Assembly (NCBI RefSeq): GCF_024172125.1
Contig: NZ_JAMZEA010000012.1
Location: 186,001-250,000, forward strand
Length of the DNA stretch: 64,000 nucleotides
Reading direction: 5' to 3'
Source of the DNA: Actinomadura rupiterrae
GTDB lineage: Bacteria > Actinomycetota > Actinomycetes > Streptosporangiales > Streptosporangiaceae
The translations under genes and the position numbers were made by a program. Shown piece by piece: positions 1 through 9,600 of the stretch. A model generated the notes under the pieces. That model worked only from the letters and a program-made list of their open reading frames with translations, ran no database searches and was not told the origin of the DNA. Position 1 is the first letter of the stretch; every line of letters begins with the position of its first letter.

Positions 1-353
1 ACGACGCCAAGGACGCCTACTACGCGTTCCTGCTCCGCAAGGACGGCAAGGGCCTGGTCGTCCGGAAGGTCGGCGGGCAGCTCGGTTCCAAGGAGCTCGC
101 CACGGCCGGCTCGGTGCCCGGTTACAAGAAGGGCAAGCGGAACAAGGTCCAGGCCGCGTGCGAGCAGCAGGACAAGGGCAAGAAGGTCCGGCTGCGGATG
201 TGGGTGAACGGGTCCCGGGCCGTGGACGCCACCGACGCCGACCAGCCGCTCGCCAACGGCGCCGCCGGGGTGCTGGTGTCGCCCGGCGGGAACGCGTCGG
301 TGAAGGTCTTCGGCAACTTCGACGACTTCGACATCTCCGAGATCAAGGGCTGA
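1..353 (+). CDS. C-terminal end of a secreted/extracytoplasmic domain, probably of a Ser/Thr kinase (partial)
   Basis: The reading frame is open from the left edge (first full codon at base 3) and stops at 351-353, so only about 116 C-terminal residues are visible. They match, by eye, the extracellular tail of the kinase at 1404-3131: both run from a YY/QYA-F/V-LLR-DG strand, through a W-NG or W-DG turn and a D-x-D-x-P-L segment, to a final short strand before the stop. This looks like a concanavalin/LamG-like beta-sandwich. The protein is therefore probably a paralogous membrane kinase whose kinase domain lies outside the window; that part is inference. Its 3' end overlaps the convergent hydrolase gene by 11 bases. 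Confidence 0.7.
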   Translation, partial: DAKDAYYAFLLRKDGKGLVVRKVGGQLGSKELATAGSVPGYKKGKRNKVQAACEQQDKGKKVRLRMWVNGSRAVDATDADQPLANGAAGVLVSPGGNASVKVFGNFDDFDISEIKG

Positions 354-1356
354 CCTCGGCCTGCTGCGGGTCGGCGGCCGGGTCAGCGGACGGCTCGCCG
401 GCGCCCGCCGGGAGGTAGCCGCGGATCCAGCGGTCCAGCTCCTCGAACACCCGGCCGCGGACGGGCTCGGCCGACAGGACCAGGTCGTGCAGCCCGCCCT
501 CGATCCGGACGAGCGTGACGACCGGCCCGAGCCGCGGCGCGTAGCGGGCCATGTGCTCGACGTCCAGCACGGCGTCCGCGCTGGTCAGCTCGGGGACGCC
601 GGGCTTCGGCCGGACGCTGCGCGCCGACGCCATGACCAGCACCGGGACGTCGATCGCCAGGCCGCGGTGCAGCCGCAGCTGCCCGCGCCGGATGGCGTCC
701 AGCCAGGCCGCCCGCACCGGGAAGCCGAGCAGCGGCTTCCAGCCGAGGTCGAAGTCCCACTCGCCCTCGTGGTCGCGGTGCAGGCTGCGCGCGTACAGGT
801 CGGACACCCCGGCGGGCAGCTTCGCGGTCGGGAAGCGCGCGCCGAGCACCCGCGCCAGGCCCGCGCCCGCCTTCCGGACCGGCCACGGCTCGGCGATGTC
901 GAACCACGGGCTGTTCAGGAACAGGCCGTCCACCAGCCCTTGCCCCCGCACCCGGTCGGCCCACAGCGCGGCGATCAGCCCGCCGGTCGAGTGGCCGTTC
1001 AGCAGCAGCGTGTCGTGGCCGTCCTCCTCGCGGACGATCCGGACCGCCTCGTCGATCTCCGGGAAGTACTCGCTGAGGCTGCTGACGAAGTTCGGCGTCT
1101 GGTGCGGGCGCAGCGACCGTCCGTACTTGCGCAGGTCGAGTGCGTAGAAGTCGAAGCCGCGCGCCACGTAGAAGTCGGCGAGGTGGCGCTGGAAGAAGTA
1201 GTCCACGAACCCGTGCACGTAGAGGACGGCCCGCCGGGACGGCCGCTCGCCCCGCCGCCGGACCAAGGTCGCGACGACCTCGCCCTCGGCGTCCTCCCCG
1301 AGCGGCAGCTCGATCGCCTCGTAGCCCGGTCCCAGCACGTCTGCGGTCGCGTTCAT
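343..1356 (-). CDS. alpha/beta hydrolase, leaderless
   Basis: This 337-residue protein has the nucleophile elbow GHSTGG near residue 120, preceded by the oxyanion-region strand with VLYVHGFVDYFFQ near residue 45, and a late His in the segment IEGGLHDLVLS (about residue 297). It belongs to the serine aminopeptidase S33/monoacylglycerol lipase-like alpha/beta hydrolases and is probably a cytoplasmic esterase or lipase; the substrate cannot be told. There is no Shine-Dalgarno sequence. Instead TACGCT sits exactly 6 bases before the ATG, the pattern of an actinobacterial -10 box serving a leaderless mRNA. It lies between two genes with related kinase-type tails. Confidence 0.85.
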   Translation of the reverse strand: MNATADVLGPGYEAIELPLGEDAEGEVVATLVRRRGERPSRRAVLYVHGFVDYFFQRHLADFYVARGFDFYALDLRKYGRSLRPHQTPNFVSSLSEYFPEIDEAVRIVREEDGHDTLLLNGHSTGGLIAALWADRVRGQGLVDGLFLNSPWFDIAEPWPVRKAGAGLARVLGARFPTAKLPAGVSDLYARSLHRDHEGEWDFDLGWKPLLGFPVRAAWLDAIRRGQLRLHRGLAIDVPVLVMASARSVRPKPGVPELTSADAVLDVEHMARYAPRLGPVVTLVRIEGGLHDLVLSAEPVRGRVFEELDRWIRGYLPAGAGEPSADPAADPQQAEVSP

Positions 1357-1403
1357 ACGCCCAGCGTAAGGGCAGCGATCAACGCATCCCGGGAGATCCG
1401 CTA

Positions 1404-3131
1404 ATGTCCGTGGCCATGCCCTCCCCGCTCCGTCCCGACGATCCCGGGCGCCTCGGCGCGTACCGGCTGACCGCGCGCCTGGGCCAGGGCGGGATGGGCA
1501 CCGTGCTGCTCGGCGAGGACGCGTCCGGCCGCCGCGTCGCGGTCAAGGTCGTCAACCCCGAGCTCGCCGGGGACGAGGCGTTCCGCGCGCGGTTCCGCCG
1601 CGAGGTGACCGCCGCCCGCCGGGTCAGCCGGTTCTGCACCGCGCCCGTCCTGGACGCCGAGCTGGAGCAGGACCCGCTGTACGTGGTCACCGAGTTCGTG
1701 GACGGCCCGACGCTGGAGGCGGCCGTCCGGGACGGCGGCCCGCTGCGCGGCGGCGACCTGGAGGGCCTCGCGGTCGGCGTCGCCACCGCGCTCTCGGCCA
1801 TCCACGCGGCCGGGATCGTGCACCGCGACCTCAAACCGGCCAACGTGCTGCTGTCCCCGACCGGCCCGCGCGTGATCGACTTCGGCATCGCGCGCGCCCT
1901 GGAGGCCGCGGACGGCCCGACCGTGACCGGCCAGTTCCTCGGCACGCCCGCCTACATCGCGCCCGAGCTGATGCGCGACGGCCCGCTGACCCCGGCCGCC
2001 GACGTCTTCGCCTGGGGCTGCGTCGTCGCGTTCGCCGCCACGGGCCGTCCGCCGTTCGCGGGGCGCAACGTCCACGAGACGCTCTACCGCGTCACCCACG
2101 AACCCCCTGTCCTGGACGGCCTGGACGGCCTGGACGACACTGCCCTGCGTCCGCTGGTCGAGGCAGCGCTGGCCAAGAGCCCGGATGACCGTCCGGCCGT
2201 CCCCGACCTGCTGACCAGCCTGATCAGCGGACCGCCCGCCGCCGCTTTGGCGGTCGCCGCGGGCGCGCCCGCGCTTCCGCCTCCGGCCCCGTCCCCTGAG
2301 CCGTCCGTCCAGCCGAGCAAGACCATCGCCGAACCCGCCCCGCCGTCCGCATCGTCCGATGAGGAAACCGGTGCGTCGGCTGGGGAGGCGGCGGCTTCGG
2401 TGGAGAAGCCTGCCGGGGCGCGGTCGCGGGCGCGGCGGTCGGGGATTCGGCGGCGGGTCGTCGTGTCGGCGGTCCTGGCGGTGCTGGTGCTGGGCGGGCT
2501 GTCGGCCTGGCGGGTGCTGAGCCAGGCGGGCGATCCCCGGGTTCCGCGGCTCGGCGCGGCGCTCGTCCCGGACGGGACGCTGGCCGACAAGAGCTCCGGC
2601 TGGGACGAGGACGAGTGCGGCACCTACGCCGGGCAGCACTTCGAGATCCAGGGCGATCAGGAGGGGCCCGGATACTGCACGGTCCCGAACGAGTCCCCGG
2701 TGTCCCACTTCGTCGCGTCGGCGCGGGTGCGGCTGGCGTTCGCGTCCAAGAACGGGCTCTGGCAGGCGGGGCTGATGCTCCTCGGCACCGATGACTGGCA
2801 GTACGCCGTCATGCTGCGGTCGGACGGCTCGGCACGGCTGGTCAAGGAGACCAAGGACGGCGCGGTGAAGGTCCTCGACACCGTCCCGGCCAGGAGCTAC
2901 AACGCGGGCGCCCAGTCCGTCCGCGTCCAGGCCGAGGTGCACGTCACCTCCGCGCGGACGACGATCCGGGCCTGGCTGGACGGCGACTACGCCCTCGAAG
3001 CGGACGACGACGACCATCCGCTCACCAAGGGCCAGACCGGCCTGATCGCCGACGCCCTGAAGAACGCCCCGGGCAAGGACGACGTCGTCGAGGCCTGGTT
3101 CAGCTCCTTCACCCTGAACCGCGTCCGCTGA
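1404..3131 (+). CDS. Ser/Thr protein kinase (PknB-type) with extracellular beta-sandwich domain
   Basis: 575 residues. The kinase domain occupies about residues 18-275: glycine loop LGQGGMGTV at 26-34, VAVK lysine near 48, HRDLKPAN near 140, DFG near 159, and GTPAYIAPE in the activation segment. A Pro/Ala/Ser-rich juxtamembrane linker is followed by a basic stretch and one membrane helix at about 350-372, and then a roughly 200-residue extracellular domain with two Cys that resembles the protein at 1-353. This is the layout of actinobacterial eukaryotic-type receptor kinases. I chose the ATG at 1404, preceded by GGGAG at 1391-1395; an in-frame ATG at 1416 is possible. The reading frame stays open far upstream, antisense to the hydrolase, but that stretch is not protein-like. 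Confidence 0.93.
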   Translation: MSVAMPSPLRPDDPGRLGAYRLTARLGQGGMGTVLLGEDASGRRVAVKVVNPELAGDEAFRARFRREVTAARRVSRFCTAPVLDAELEQDPLYVVTEFVDGPTLEAAVRDGGPLRGGDLEGLAVGVATALSAIHAAGIVHRDLKPANVLLSPTGPRVIDFGIARALEAADGPTVTGQFLGTPAYIAPELMRDGPLTPAADVFAWGCVVAFAATGRPPFAGRNVHETLYRVTHEPPVLDGLDGLDDTALRPLVEAALAKSPDDRPAVPDLLTSLISGPPAAALAVAAGAPALPPPAPSPEPSVQPSKTIAEPAPPSASSDEETGASAGEAAASVEKPAGARSRARRSGIRRRVVVSAVLAVLVLGGLSAWRVLSQAGDPRVPRLGAALVPDGTLADKSSGWDEDECGTYAGQHFEIQGDQEGPGYCTVPNESPVSHFVASARVRLAFASKNGLWQAGLMLLGTDDWQYAVMLRSDGSARLVKETKDGAVKVLDTVPARSYNAGAQSVRVQAEVHVTSARTTIRAWLDGDYALEADDDDHPLTKGQTGLIADALKNAPGKDDVVEAWFSSFTLNRVR

Positions 3132-3143
3132 CGGCTCCGCTCC

Positions 3144-3281
3144 GGCGAGGGCAGGACGCCCGGGCGGCCCCGGCGGCCCCGGCGGGCCCGGCGGGCCCGG
3201 CGGGGGCGGGACGCAGTGCGCCATCTCGTAACCTAGAGTGATCGGCGTCAGTTTTTACCAGGACGACGGGATCATTCGAGC
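3144..3281. repeat. short GC-rich tandem repeat and promoter region
   Basis: About 3158-3213 consists of imperfect 9-base units (CCCCGGCGG and variants) in tandem. It would read as Gly-Pro repeats on the reverse strand, but no start or ribosome site supports a gene. The remaining bases before 3282 are AT-richer and probably hold the promoter of the permease. Confidence 0.5.
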
Positions 3282-4682
3282 ATGTCCGAAAACAGTCCAG
3301 ACCGTCCGGCCGAGCTGCGCACCGGGCTGCGCCGCCGGCACATGACCATGCTCGCCGTCGGCGGCGCGGTCGGCGCGGGGCTGTTCGTGGGCAGCGGCTC
3401 GGTGATCAGGACGGCCGGTCCGGCGGCGATCCTGTCCTACGCGGCGGCCGGGGCGCTGGTGCTGTTCGTCCTGCGCGCGCTCGGCGAGATGGTCGTCGCG
3501 CGGCCGGTCGCCGGGTCGCTCGCCGAGTACGCGCGGATGGCGCTCGGGCCGTGGGCGGGCTTCACCATCGGCTGGCTCTACTGGTACCTGTACGTGATCC
3601 TGGTCGGCGCGGAGGCGGTCGCGGGCGCGGCGATCCTGGCGACCTGGGTCGACCTGCCGCAATGGCTGCTCGCCGCGGCGCTGCTGGTGCTGATGACCGG
3701 CGTGAACCTGGTGTCGGTGCGGTCGTTCGGCGAGTTCGAGTTCTGGTTCGCCTCGATCAAGGTCGCGGCGATCGTGGTGTTCCTGGTGCTCGGCGTCCTG
3801 TACGTGCTCGGGCTGTGGCCGGACTCGCCCGGCGGACTGCACAACCTGACCGCGCACGGCGGGCTCATGCCGAACGGCGTGACCTCGGTGTTCTCCGCGA
3901 TCGTCGCGGTCATGTTCGCGTTCGGCGGCACCGAGATCGTCACCATCGCCGCCGCCGAGTCCGCCGAGCCGGGACGCGCCGTCGCCCGCGCGACGAGCAA
4001 CGTGCTGTGGCGGGTCGGGCTGTTCTACGTGTTCTCGATCTTCCTGGTCGTCGCGATCCTGCCGTGGAACGACGCGAAGGTGCTGACCAGCCCGTTCGTC
4101 AGCGCGCTGGACCGGCTCGACGTGCCCGCCGCCGGGACGCTCATGCAGGCGGTGATCCTCACCGCGGTGCTGTCGGTGCTCAACTCCGCGATCTACGTCT
4201 CGTCCCGGATGCTCTACGTCCTCACCCGCGACGGGGACGCCCCGGCCGGCCTGACCAGGCTCAACAGGCGCGGCGTCCCGGTCCGCGCGATCCTGCTCGG
4301 CACGGTCGCGGCGTGGGGCGCCGTCGTCGCCTCCTACGTCTCCCCCGACCAGGTCTTCAAGTTCCTGATGAACTCCATCGGGACGGTCCTGGCGTTCGTC
4401 TACCTGGCGATCCTGCTCTCCGAGCTGCGCCTGCGCCGCCGCCTCGAACGCGACGACCCGTCCAGCCTCACCTACCGGATGTGGCTGTACCCGTACCTGC
4501 CGTGGCTGTGCGTCCTCGCGCTGCTGGCCGTCCTGGTGTCGATGGCGTTCATGCACGAGCAGCGGTCGCAGCTGGTGGCGTCCCTGATCAGCTTCGCGGT
4601 CGTCGCCGCCGCCTACCCGCTGCGGCGCCGGTTCGGCGCCCGTCCGCCCGTTACCGCCCCGCCGCTGACCCGCTCCCGCTGA
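3282..4682 (+). CDS. amino acid permease (APC superfamily)
   Basis: 466 residues with about 12 hydrophobic segments. The N-terminal RRHMTMLAVGGAVGAGLFVGSG matches the first helix of the AAT branch of APC permeases (GabP, AnsP, ProY and relatives), with the unwound G-x-G-x-G substrate-binding motif. A further conserved block, FGGTEIVTIAAAESAEP, lies near residue 210 (helix 6 region and following loop). It should import an amino acid, or a related amine such as GABA, with a proton. The specific substrate cannot be read from the sequence. The ATG at 3282 is preceded by a weak purine stretch (CGACGGGAT). It stands alone, between the kinase and a convergent Q-rich membrane protein gene. Confidence 0.9.
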   Translation: MSENSPDRPAELRTGLRRRHMTMLAVGGAVGAGLFVGSGSVIRTAGPAAILSYAAAGALVLFVLRALGEMVVARPVAGSLAEYARMALGPWAGFTIGWLYWYLYVILVGAEAVAGAAILATWVDLPQWLLAAALLVLMTGVNLVSVRSFGEFEFWFASIKVAAIVVFLVLGVLYVLGLWPDSPGGLHNLTAHGGLMPNGVTSVFSAIVAVMFAFGGTEIVTIAAAESAEPGRAVARATSNVLWRVGLFYVFSIFLVVAILPWNDAKVLTSPFVSALDRLDVPAAGTLMQAVILTAVLSVLNSAIYVSSRMLYVLTRDGDAPAGLTRLNRRGVPVRAILLGTVAAWGAVVASYVSPDQVFKFLMNSIGTVLAFVYLAILLSELRLRRRLERDDPSSLTYRMWLYPYLPWLCVLALLAVLVSMAFMHEQRSQLVASLISFAVVAAAYPLRRRFGARPPVTAPPLTRSR

Positions 4683-4729
4683 CCGTTCGGGGACGGCTCT
4701 TCGGAACGCGGCGGGGCCTCCGGTCGCCG

Positions 4730-5329
4730 TCAGATCCGGTTCTCGGGCTGCCCGTAACCCTGCCCCTGCCCGTACCCCTGAGCCTGCCCGTAACCCGGCT
4801 GCTGGCCGTAGCCCTGCGGCTGGCCCTGGGCGTACGGCTGCGCGGCGCCGGGCTGGGGCTGCTGCGGGTACGGCTGCTGCATCCCGGGCTGCGGCTGCGC
4901 ATACGGCTGGCCCTGCTGGACGGGCTGCCCTTGCTGCATGGGCTGACCCTGCGCGTACGGCTGGCCCTGCTGGATCGGCTGGCCGGGCTGTGCCTGCTGG
5001 CCGGGCTGTGCTTGCTGGAAGGACTGGGCCTGGGCGGCGCCCGCCTTCTTGGCCTTGCCCGCCTCGACCCCGGCGACGATCACCCTGATCACGAACGCGA
5101 TCGGCAGGATGAAGACGTAGATGAAGATGTGGTACGTCCCGCCGGAGAAGATGAAGGCGAGGTAGACGGCGTAGCCGAGGAGCGCGACGGAGCCGATGAG
5201 GCCGAAGATCCGGTCGCGCACGCGCGTCCCGTTGCCGAACGCGCTCGCGAGCAGCATGCCGACGCCGCTGACGGCGAGCAGCACCACGTACCACGAGAAC
5301 ATGGGCTCGTTGCTGAAGTCGAGGTTCAC
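4730..5329 (-). CDS. small membrane protein with long Gln/Gly/Pro/Tyr-rich tail
   Basis: About 199 residues from the GTG at 5329, chosen because AAGGA lies 5 bases upstream. The first 90 residues contain three hydrophobic segments (about 10-28, 40-58 and 66-88). The rest is a low-complexity tail of QPGQQ, QPYAQGQP and GYGQ units with one acidic residue near the end. Such tails are common on actinobacterial membrane proteins of unknown function and are expected to be disordered. I do not recognise a family. The gene is convergent with the permease and divergent from the LLM oxidoreductase gene. Confidence 0.7.
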   Translation of the reverse strand: MNLDFSNEPMFSWYVVLLAVSGVGMLLASAFGNGTRVRDRIFGLIGSVALLGYAVYLAFIFSGGTYHIFIYVFILPIAFVIRVIVAGVEAGKAKKAGAAQAQSFQQAQPGQQAQPGQPIQQGQPYAQGQPMQQGQPVQQGQPYAQPQPGMQQPYPQQPQPGAAQPYAQGQPQGYGQQPGYGQAQGYGQGQGYGQPENRI

Positions 5330-5615
5330 AGGGGTCCTTGGGGGGTCGTTCCGAAAAAGTCGGGCAACAGTACCGGGACTTCTGCCCTCTGACCAGGGGG
5401 TCAGCGGCGTGTGCCGCCGCGCGGACGCTCCGCAGTGGAGCGCCGAAATCCGGCCGTCCGGCAGCTGAATTCCAGTCAAGGCGTCCACTTCTCCCAACGC
5501 CGCGTTTACCTTCGATCAAAGGCCATCCGGCAATGGCCGTTCCTGCACCGAAACGGAAAGGAGCCGCCGCGACCAGGGGGGATCACGCACGCTCTCGATA
5601 ATGGGAGAGAGGAAA
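5330..5615. promoter_or_regulatory. divergent promoter region
   Basis: This 286-base region separates two outward-facing genes. It contains a short hairpin, CTGACC-aggg-GGTCAG at 5389-5404, which could be an operator, and an AT-richer stretch at 5480-5540. No convincing small gene is seen. The ribosome site GAGAGGA for the LLM gene lies at its right edge. Confidence 0.4.
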
Positions 5616-6506
5616 ATGCGCAACTTCCGCTTCGGATTCACCGTGGACAGCCCGGGCGACCAGGACGAGCTGTCCCGGCTCTGCGGGACCGCCGACTCCT
5701 ACGGCTACGACGTCGCGCTCGCCGTCGACCACCTCGGACCCGACCGGTCCTCGCCGTTCTCGGTGCTGATGGCGACCGCGTTCGCCTCGCGCCGCCTGCA
5801 CGTCGGCACGCACGTGCTCAACATCGGCTACTGGAACCCCTCGATCCTCGCGCGCGAGGTCGCCACGCTCGTCCGGCTGACCGAGGGGCGGTTCGAGCTC
5901 GGCATCGGTTTCGGCATCGTCAAAGCGCAGTACGACGCCGCGCGCATTCCGTGGCATCCGTTCGACAAGCGCATGGACCTGGTGGCGGCGTCCATCGAGG
6001 AGATGAACGGCCTGCTGTCCGCCGAACACGGATTGGAACCGCCGCCGCTACTGGTCGGAGGCGCCAGTCCGCGCGCACTCGGCATCGCCGCCGAGCTCGC
6101 TGACATCGCCAGTTTCGGCGGCCGTTTCCAGGTGCCCGGAGAGGAACCGGGAACGCTCCGCTTCATCACTGCCGAAGAGGCCGACAAAGGCGTGGAATTC
6201 CTACGCGAAAAGACCGGTTCGCGCATCGACGAGATGGAGGTGAACAGTTTCATCCTGCACGTCGAGGTGACCGACGACCGCCGCGCGGCCGGCGAGCGCA
6301 TCGCGGCCGCGCGGGAACCCCACTTCCTCGTCGAGGACGCCGAGCACGCCCTCGACACGCCCTTCATGCTGATCGGCACCGAGGAGCAGATCGCCCGGCA
6401 GCTCCTGGAGAACCGCGAGCGGTACGGCTTCTCCTACATCACCGTCCGCCGCCCGCACCTGGAGACCTTCGGCCCGGTCATCAAGCGCGTCCGCGAACTG
6501 GAGTAA
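5616..6506 (+). CDS. LLM-class F420-dependent oxidoreductase
   Basis: 296 residues from the ATG at 5616, which has GAGAGGA close upstream; an ATG at 5601 is in frame but has no ribosome site. The protein has the luciferase-like TIM-barrel signature: an N-terminal FRFGFTVDSP strand, the AVDHLGPDRSSPFS block, HVGTHVLNIGYWNPSILAREVATL, and GRFELGIGFG, where flavin/F420-dependent family members hold the cofactor. A late LLVGGASPRAL is also typical. It most resembles the F420 families common in Mycobacterium and Actinomadura. The substrate is unknown. Its stop codon lies inside the first unit of a 26-base tandem repeat shared with the end of cobN. Confidence 0.9.
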   Translation: MRNFRFGFTVDSPGDQDELSRLCGTADSYGYDVALAVDHLGPDRSSPFSVLMATAFASRRLHVGTHVLNIGYWNPSILAREVATLVRLTEGRFELGIGFGIVKAQYDAARIPWHPFDKRMDLVAASIEEMNGLLSAEHGLEPPPLLVGGASPRALGIAAELADIASFGGRFQVPGEEPGTLRFITAEEADKGVEFLREKTGSRIDEMEVNSFILHVEVTDDRRAAGERIAAAREPHFLVEDAEHALDTPFMLIGTEEQIARQLLENRERYGFSYITVRRPHLETFGPVIKRVRELE

Positions 6507-6602
6507 CCGCCCTCCGCAGGGCTATGGAGTAACCACCCTCCGCAGGGCTATGGAGTAACCGCCCTCCGCGGCGCTTTGGAGAAACCGCCCTCGGCGGGAC
6601 TA
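6499..6602. repeat. four 26-bp tandem repeats carrying hairpins, spanning both stop codons
   Basis: Units lie at 6499-6524, 6525-6550, 6551-6576 and 6577-6602. Units 1 and 2 differ by one base; units 3 and 4 are more diverged. Units 1 and 2 each contain the hairpin GCCCT-ccgc-AGGGC. Unit 1 includes the TAA of the LLM gene (6504-6506), and the last bases of unit 4 form the TAG of cobN (6600-6602), so the whole space between two convergent genes is repeat. A bidirectional terminator built by duplication is the likely role; that is inference. Confidence 0.85.
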
Positions 6603-9600
6603 TTCGATGTCTTCAAGGTCGCCTTCCAGGTCGAGGTAGGTCCGGCGGAGGCGCTCCAGGGTCTCGGGGTCGGGTTCGGCCCAGAGGTTCCGGTCGGCCG
6701 CTTCGAGGAGGCGCTCGGTGACCCCGCGCAGCGCCCACGGGTTCGACTTCTCCATGAAGGCGCGGTTCTCGGGGTCGAAGACGTACTCCTTGGCGAGCGT
6801 CTCGTACATCCAGTCGTCCACGACACCGGCGGTCGCGTCGTAGCCGAAGAGGTAGTCGACCGTGGCGGCGAGCTCGAACGCCCCCTTGTAGCCGTGGCGG
6901 CGCATCGCGGCGATCCAGCGCGGGTTCACGACCCGGGCACGGAACACGCGGTGCGTCTCCTCGGCGAGGGTGCGGGTCTTCACCTGCTCCGGCAGGGCCG
7001 AGTCGCCGACGTAGGCCGCCGGGTTCTGCCCGGTCAGCGACCGGACCATCGCGACCATGCCGCCGTGGTACTGGAAGTAGTCGTCGGAGTCGACGATGTC
7101 GTGCTCGCGGGTGTCCTGGTTCTTCGCCGCGACCGCGATGCGGCGGAAGGTCGACTCCATGTCGGTCCGGGCCTCGCGTCCGTCCAGGCCGCGGCCGTAG
7201 GCATAGCCGCCCCAGACGGCGTAGACCTCGGCGAGGTCGGAGTCGTCCCGCCAGTTGCGGGCGTCGATGAGCGGCAGCAGGCCCGCGCCGTACGCGCCGG
7301 GCTTGGAGCCGAAGATGCGGGTCGTCGCGCGGCGCCAGTCGCCGTGCGCCGCATGGTCCTCGACGGCGTGCCGGCGCAGGAAGTTGCGGTCGGACGGCTC
7401 GTCCAGCGCGGCGACGGCCGCGATCGCGTCGTCGATCAGCGCGATGACGTGCGGGAACGCGTCCCGGAAGAAGCCGGAGATGCGCAGCGTCACGTCGATC
7501 CGCGGGCGCCCCAGGTCGTCCAGCGGGACGATCTCGAAGCCGGTCACGCGCCGGGACGCGTCGTCCCATACCGGACGGCATCCGATCAGCGCGAGGACCT
7601 CGGCGATGTCATCGCCCTGGGTGCGCATCGCGGACGTCCCCCACACGGTCAGGCCCACGCTGGACGGATACTCTCCCGTGTCGTCCAGGTGACGCTTCAC
7701 CAGCGAGTCGGCCAGGGCGACGCCGACGTCCCACGAGTTGCGGGACGGGATGGCCTTCGGGTCGACCGAGTAGAAGTTCCGGCCGGTCGGCAGCACGTTG
7801 ACCAGCCCGCGCGTCGGCGACCCGGACGGCCCGGCGGGCACGTACCCGCCGTCCAGCGCGTGCAGCACCGCCCCGATCTCGTCGCGCGTCGCGTCCAGCC
7901 GCGGGACGACCTCGGAGGCCGCGAACTCCAGCAGCCGGACGACGTCCGGGACGTCCGCGCCTAGCACATCGGCCGCGACGGCCGGGGCGCGTCCCACATC
8001 CCAGCCGCCGTCCTCCATCGCCTGGACGAGCCGCCGCGCGGTCTCCTCCAGGATGTCGATCACATCGGATCCGGTCCGTCCGCCGAGCGCGTTGACTTCC
8101 GCGCCGGGCTCGGCGAGCAGGGCCTTCTCGTCCAGCCCGTGATGCGCCGCGATCGCCGACCGCAGCCCCGGCATGGCCCCGGCGACGCCGCCCCACACCT
8201 GCGACGCGCGCAGCACCGCGAGGACGAGGTTGACGCGCGCCTCGTCCCGCGGCTCCTGGCCGAGGATGTGCAGGCCGTCCCGGATCTGGACGTCCTTGAT
8301 CTCGCACAGGTAGCCGTCGATGTGCAGGACGAAGTCATCGAAGTCGGCCTCGTCCGGCATGTCCTCCTGGTGCAGGTCGTGGTGCAGCTGCGCGGCCTGG
8401 ATGAGCGTCCAGATCTGCGCCCGGACGGCCGGGAGCTTGCTCGGGTCGAGGTCGTTGACGGTCGCGTACTCGTCCAGCAGCTGTTCGAGTTTCGCCAGGT
8501 CGCCGTAGGTGTCGGCGCGCGCCATCGGCGGCACCAGGTGGTCCACGACGGTGGCGTGCCCGCGCCGCTTGGCCTGCGTGCCCTCGCCCGGGTCGTTCAC
8601 GATGAACGGGTAGACCAGCGGCAGGTCGCCGAGCACGCCGTCGGGCGCGCACTCCTCCGACAGCCCGAGGCCCTTGCCCGGCAGCCACTCCAGCGTCCCG
8701 TGCTTGCCCAGGTGGACGACCGCGTCCGCGCCGAACTCGTTGTCGAGCCAGCGGTAGGCGGCCAGGTAGTGATGCGACGGCGGAAGGTCCGGATCGTGGT
8801 AGATCGCCACCGGATTCTCGCCGAACCCGCGCGGCGGCTGGATCATCAGCACGACGTTCCCGAACCGCAGCGACGCGAGCACGATGTCGTCGCCGTCCAC
8901 GTACAGCTCGCCGGGCGGCTCCCCCCAGTGCTGCCGGACGCCCTCCCGCAGCGACTCGGGAAGCGCCTCGAACCACGTCCGGTAGGACGCCAGCGACGCG
9001 CGCGCAGGAGCCTTGGACAGCTGCTCCTCGGTCAGCCACTCGACGTCGTGCCCACCGGCCGCGATCAGCGTGTGAATCAGCTCATCGCCACTATCAGCGT
9101 TCTCCCACAGCGACGAATCGTCCCCTAGGAAATACCCGGCATCGGCCATCTGCCGGAGCATCCGAACAGCGGACGTAGGCGTATCGAGCCCCACCGCGTT
9201 CCCGACCCTCGAATGCTTGGTCGGGTACGACGACAAAACGATCGCCACCCGCTTCTCGGCATTCGGGACGTGCCTCAGCCGCGCATGCCGAACCGCGATC
9301 CCGGCGACCCGCGCAGCCCGCTCCTCGTCCGCCGCATACACCGGAATCCCGTCCGGCCCGAGCTCCTTGAACGAGAACGGAACGGAGATGATGCGCCCAT
9401 CGAACTCGGGGATGGCGACCTGCATGGCCGCGTCCATGGGCACCAGCGCGGCGTCCGACCCGTCCCACGCCTCCCGCGAGGACGTCAGGCAAAGCCCCTG
9501 GATAACGGGCACATCCAAGGTGGCGAGCGCCCCCGCGTCCCACGAATCCTCGTCACCGCCCGCACTCGCATCGGCAGCGACAGCCCCACCCGCGGCCAAC

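Noticed and set aside
3255..5519. A 754-codon minus-strand frame opposite the permease
   Set aside because: Antisense shadow of the permease with highly charged, non-globular composition.
6576..7964. Plus-strand frame opposite cobN
   Set aside because: Antisense to a strongly conserved enzyme; composition typical of a GC-rich shadow frame.
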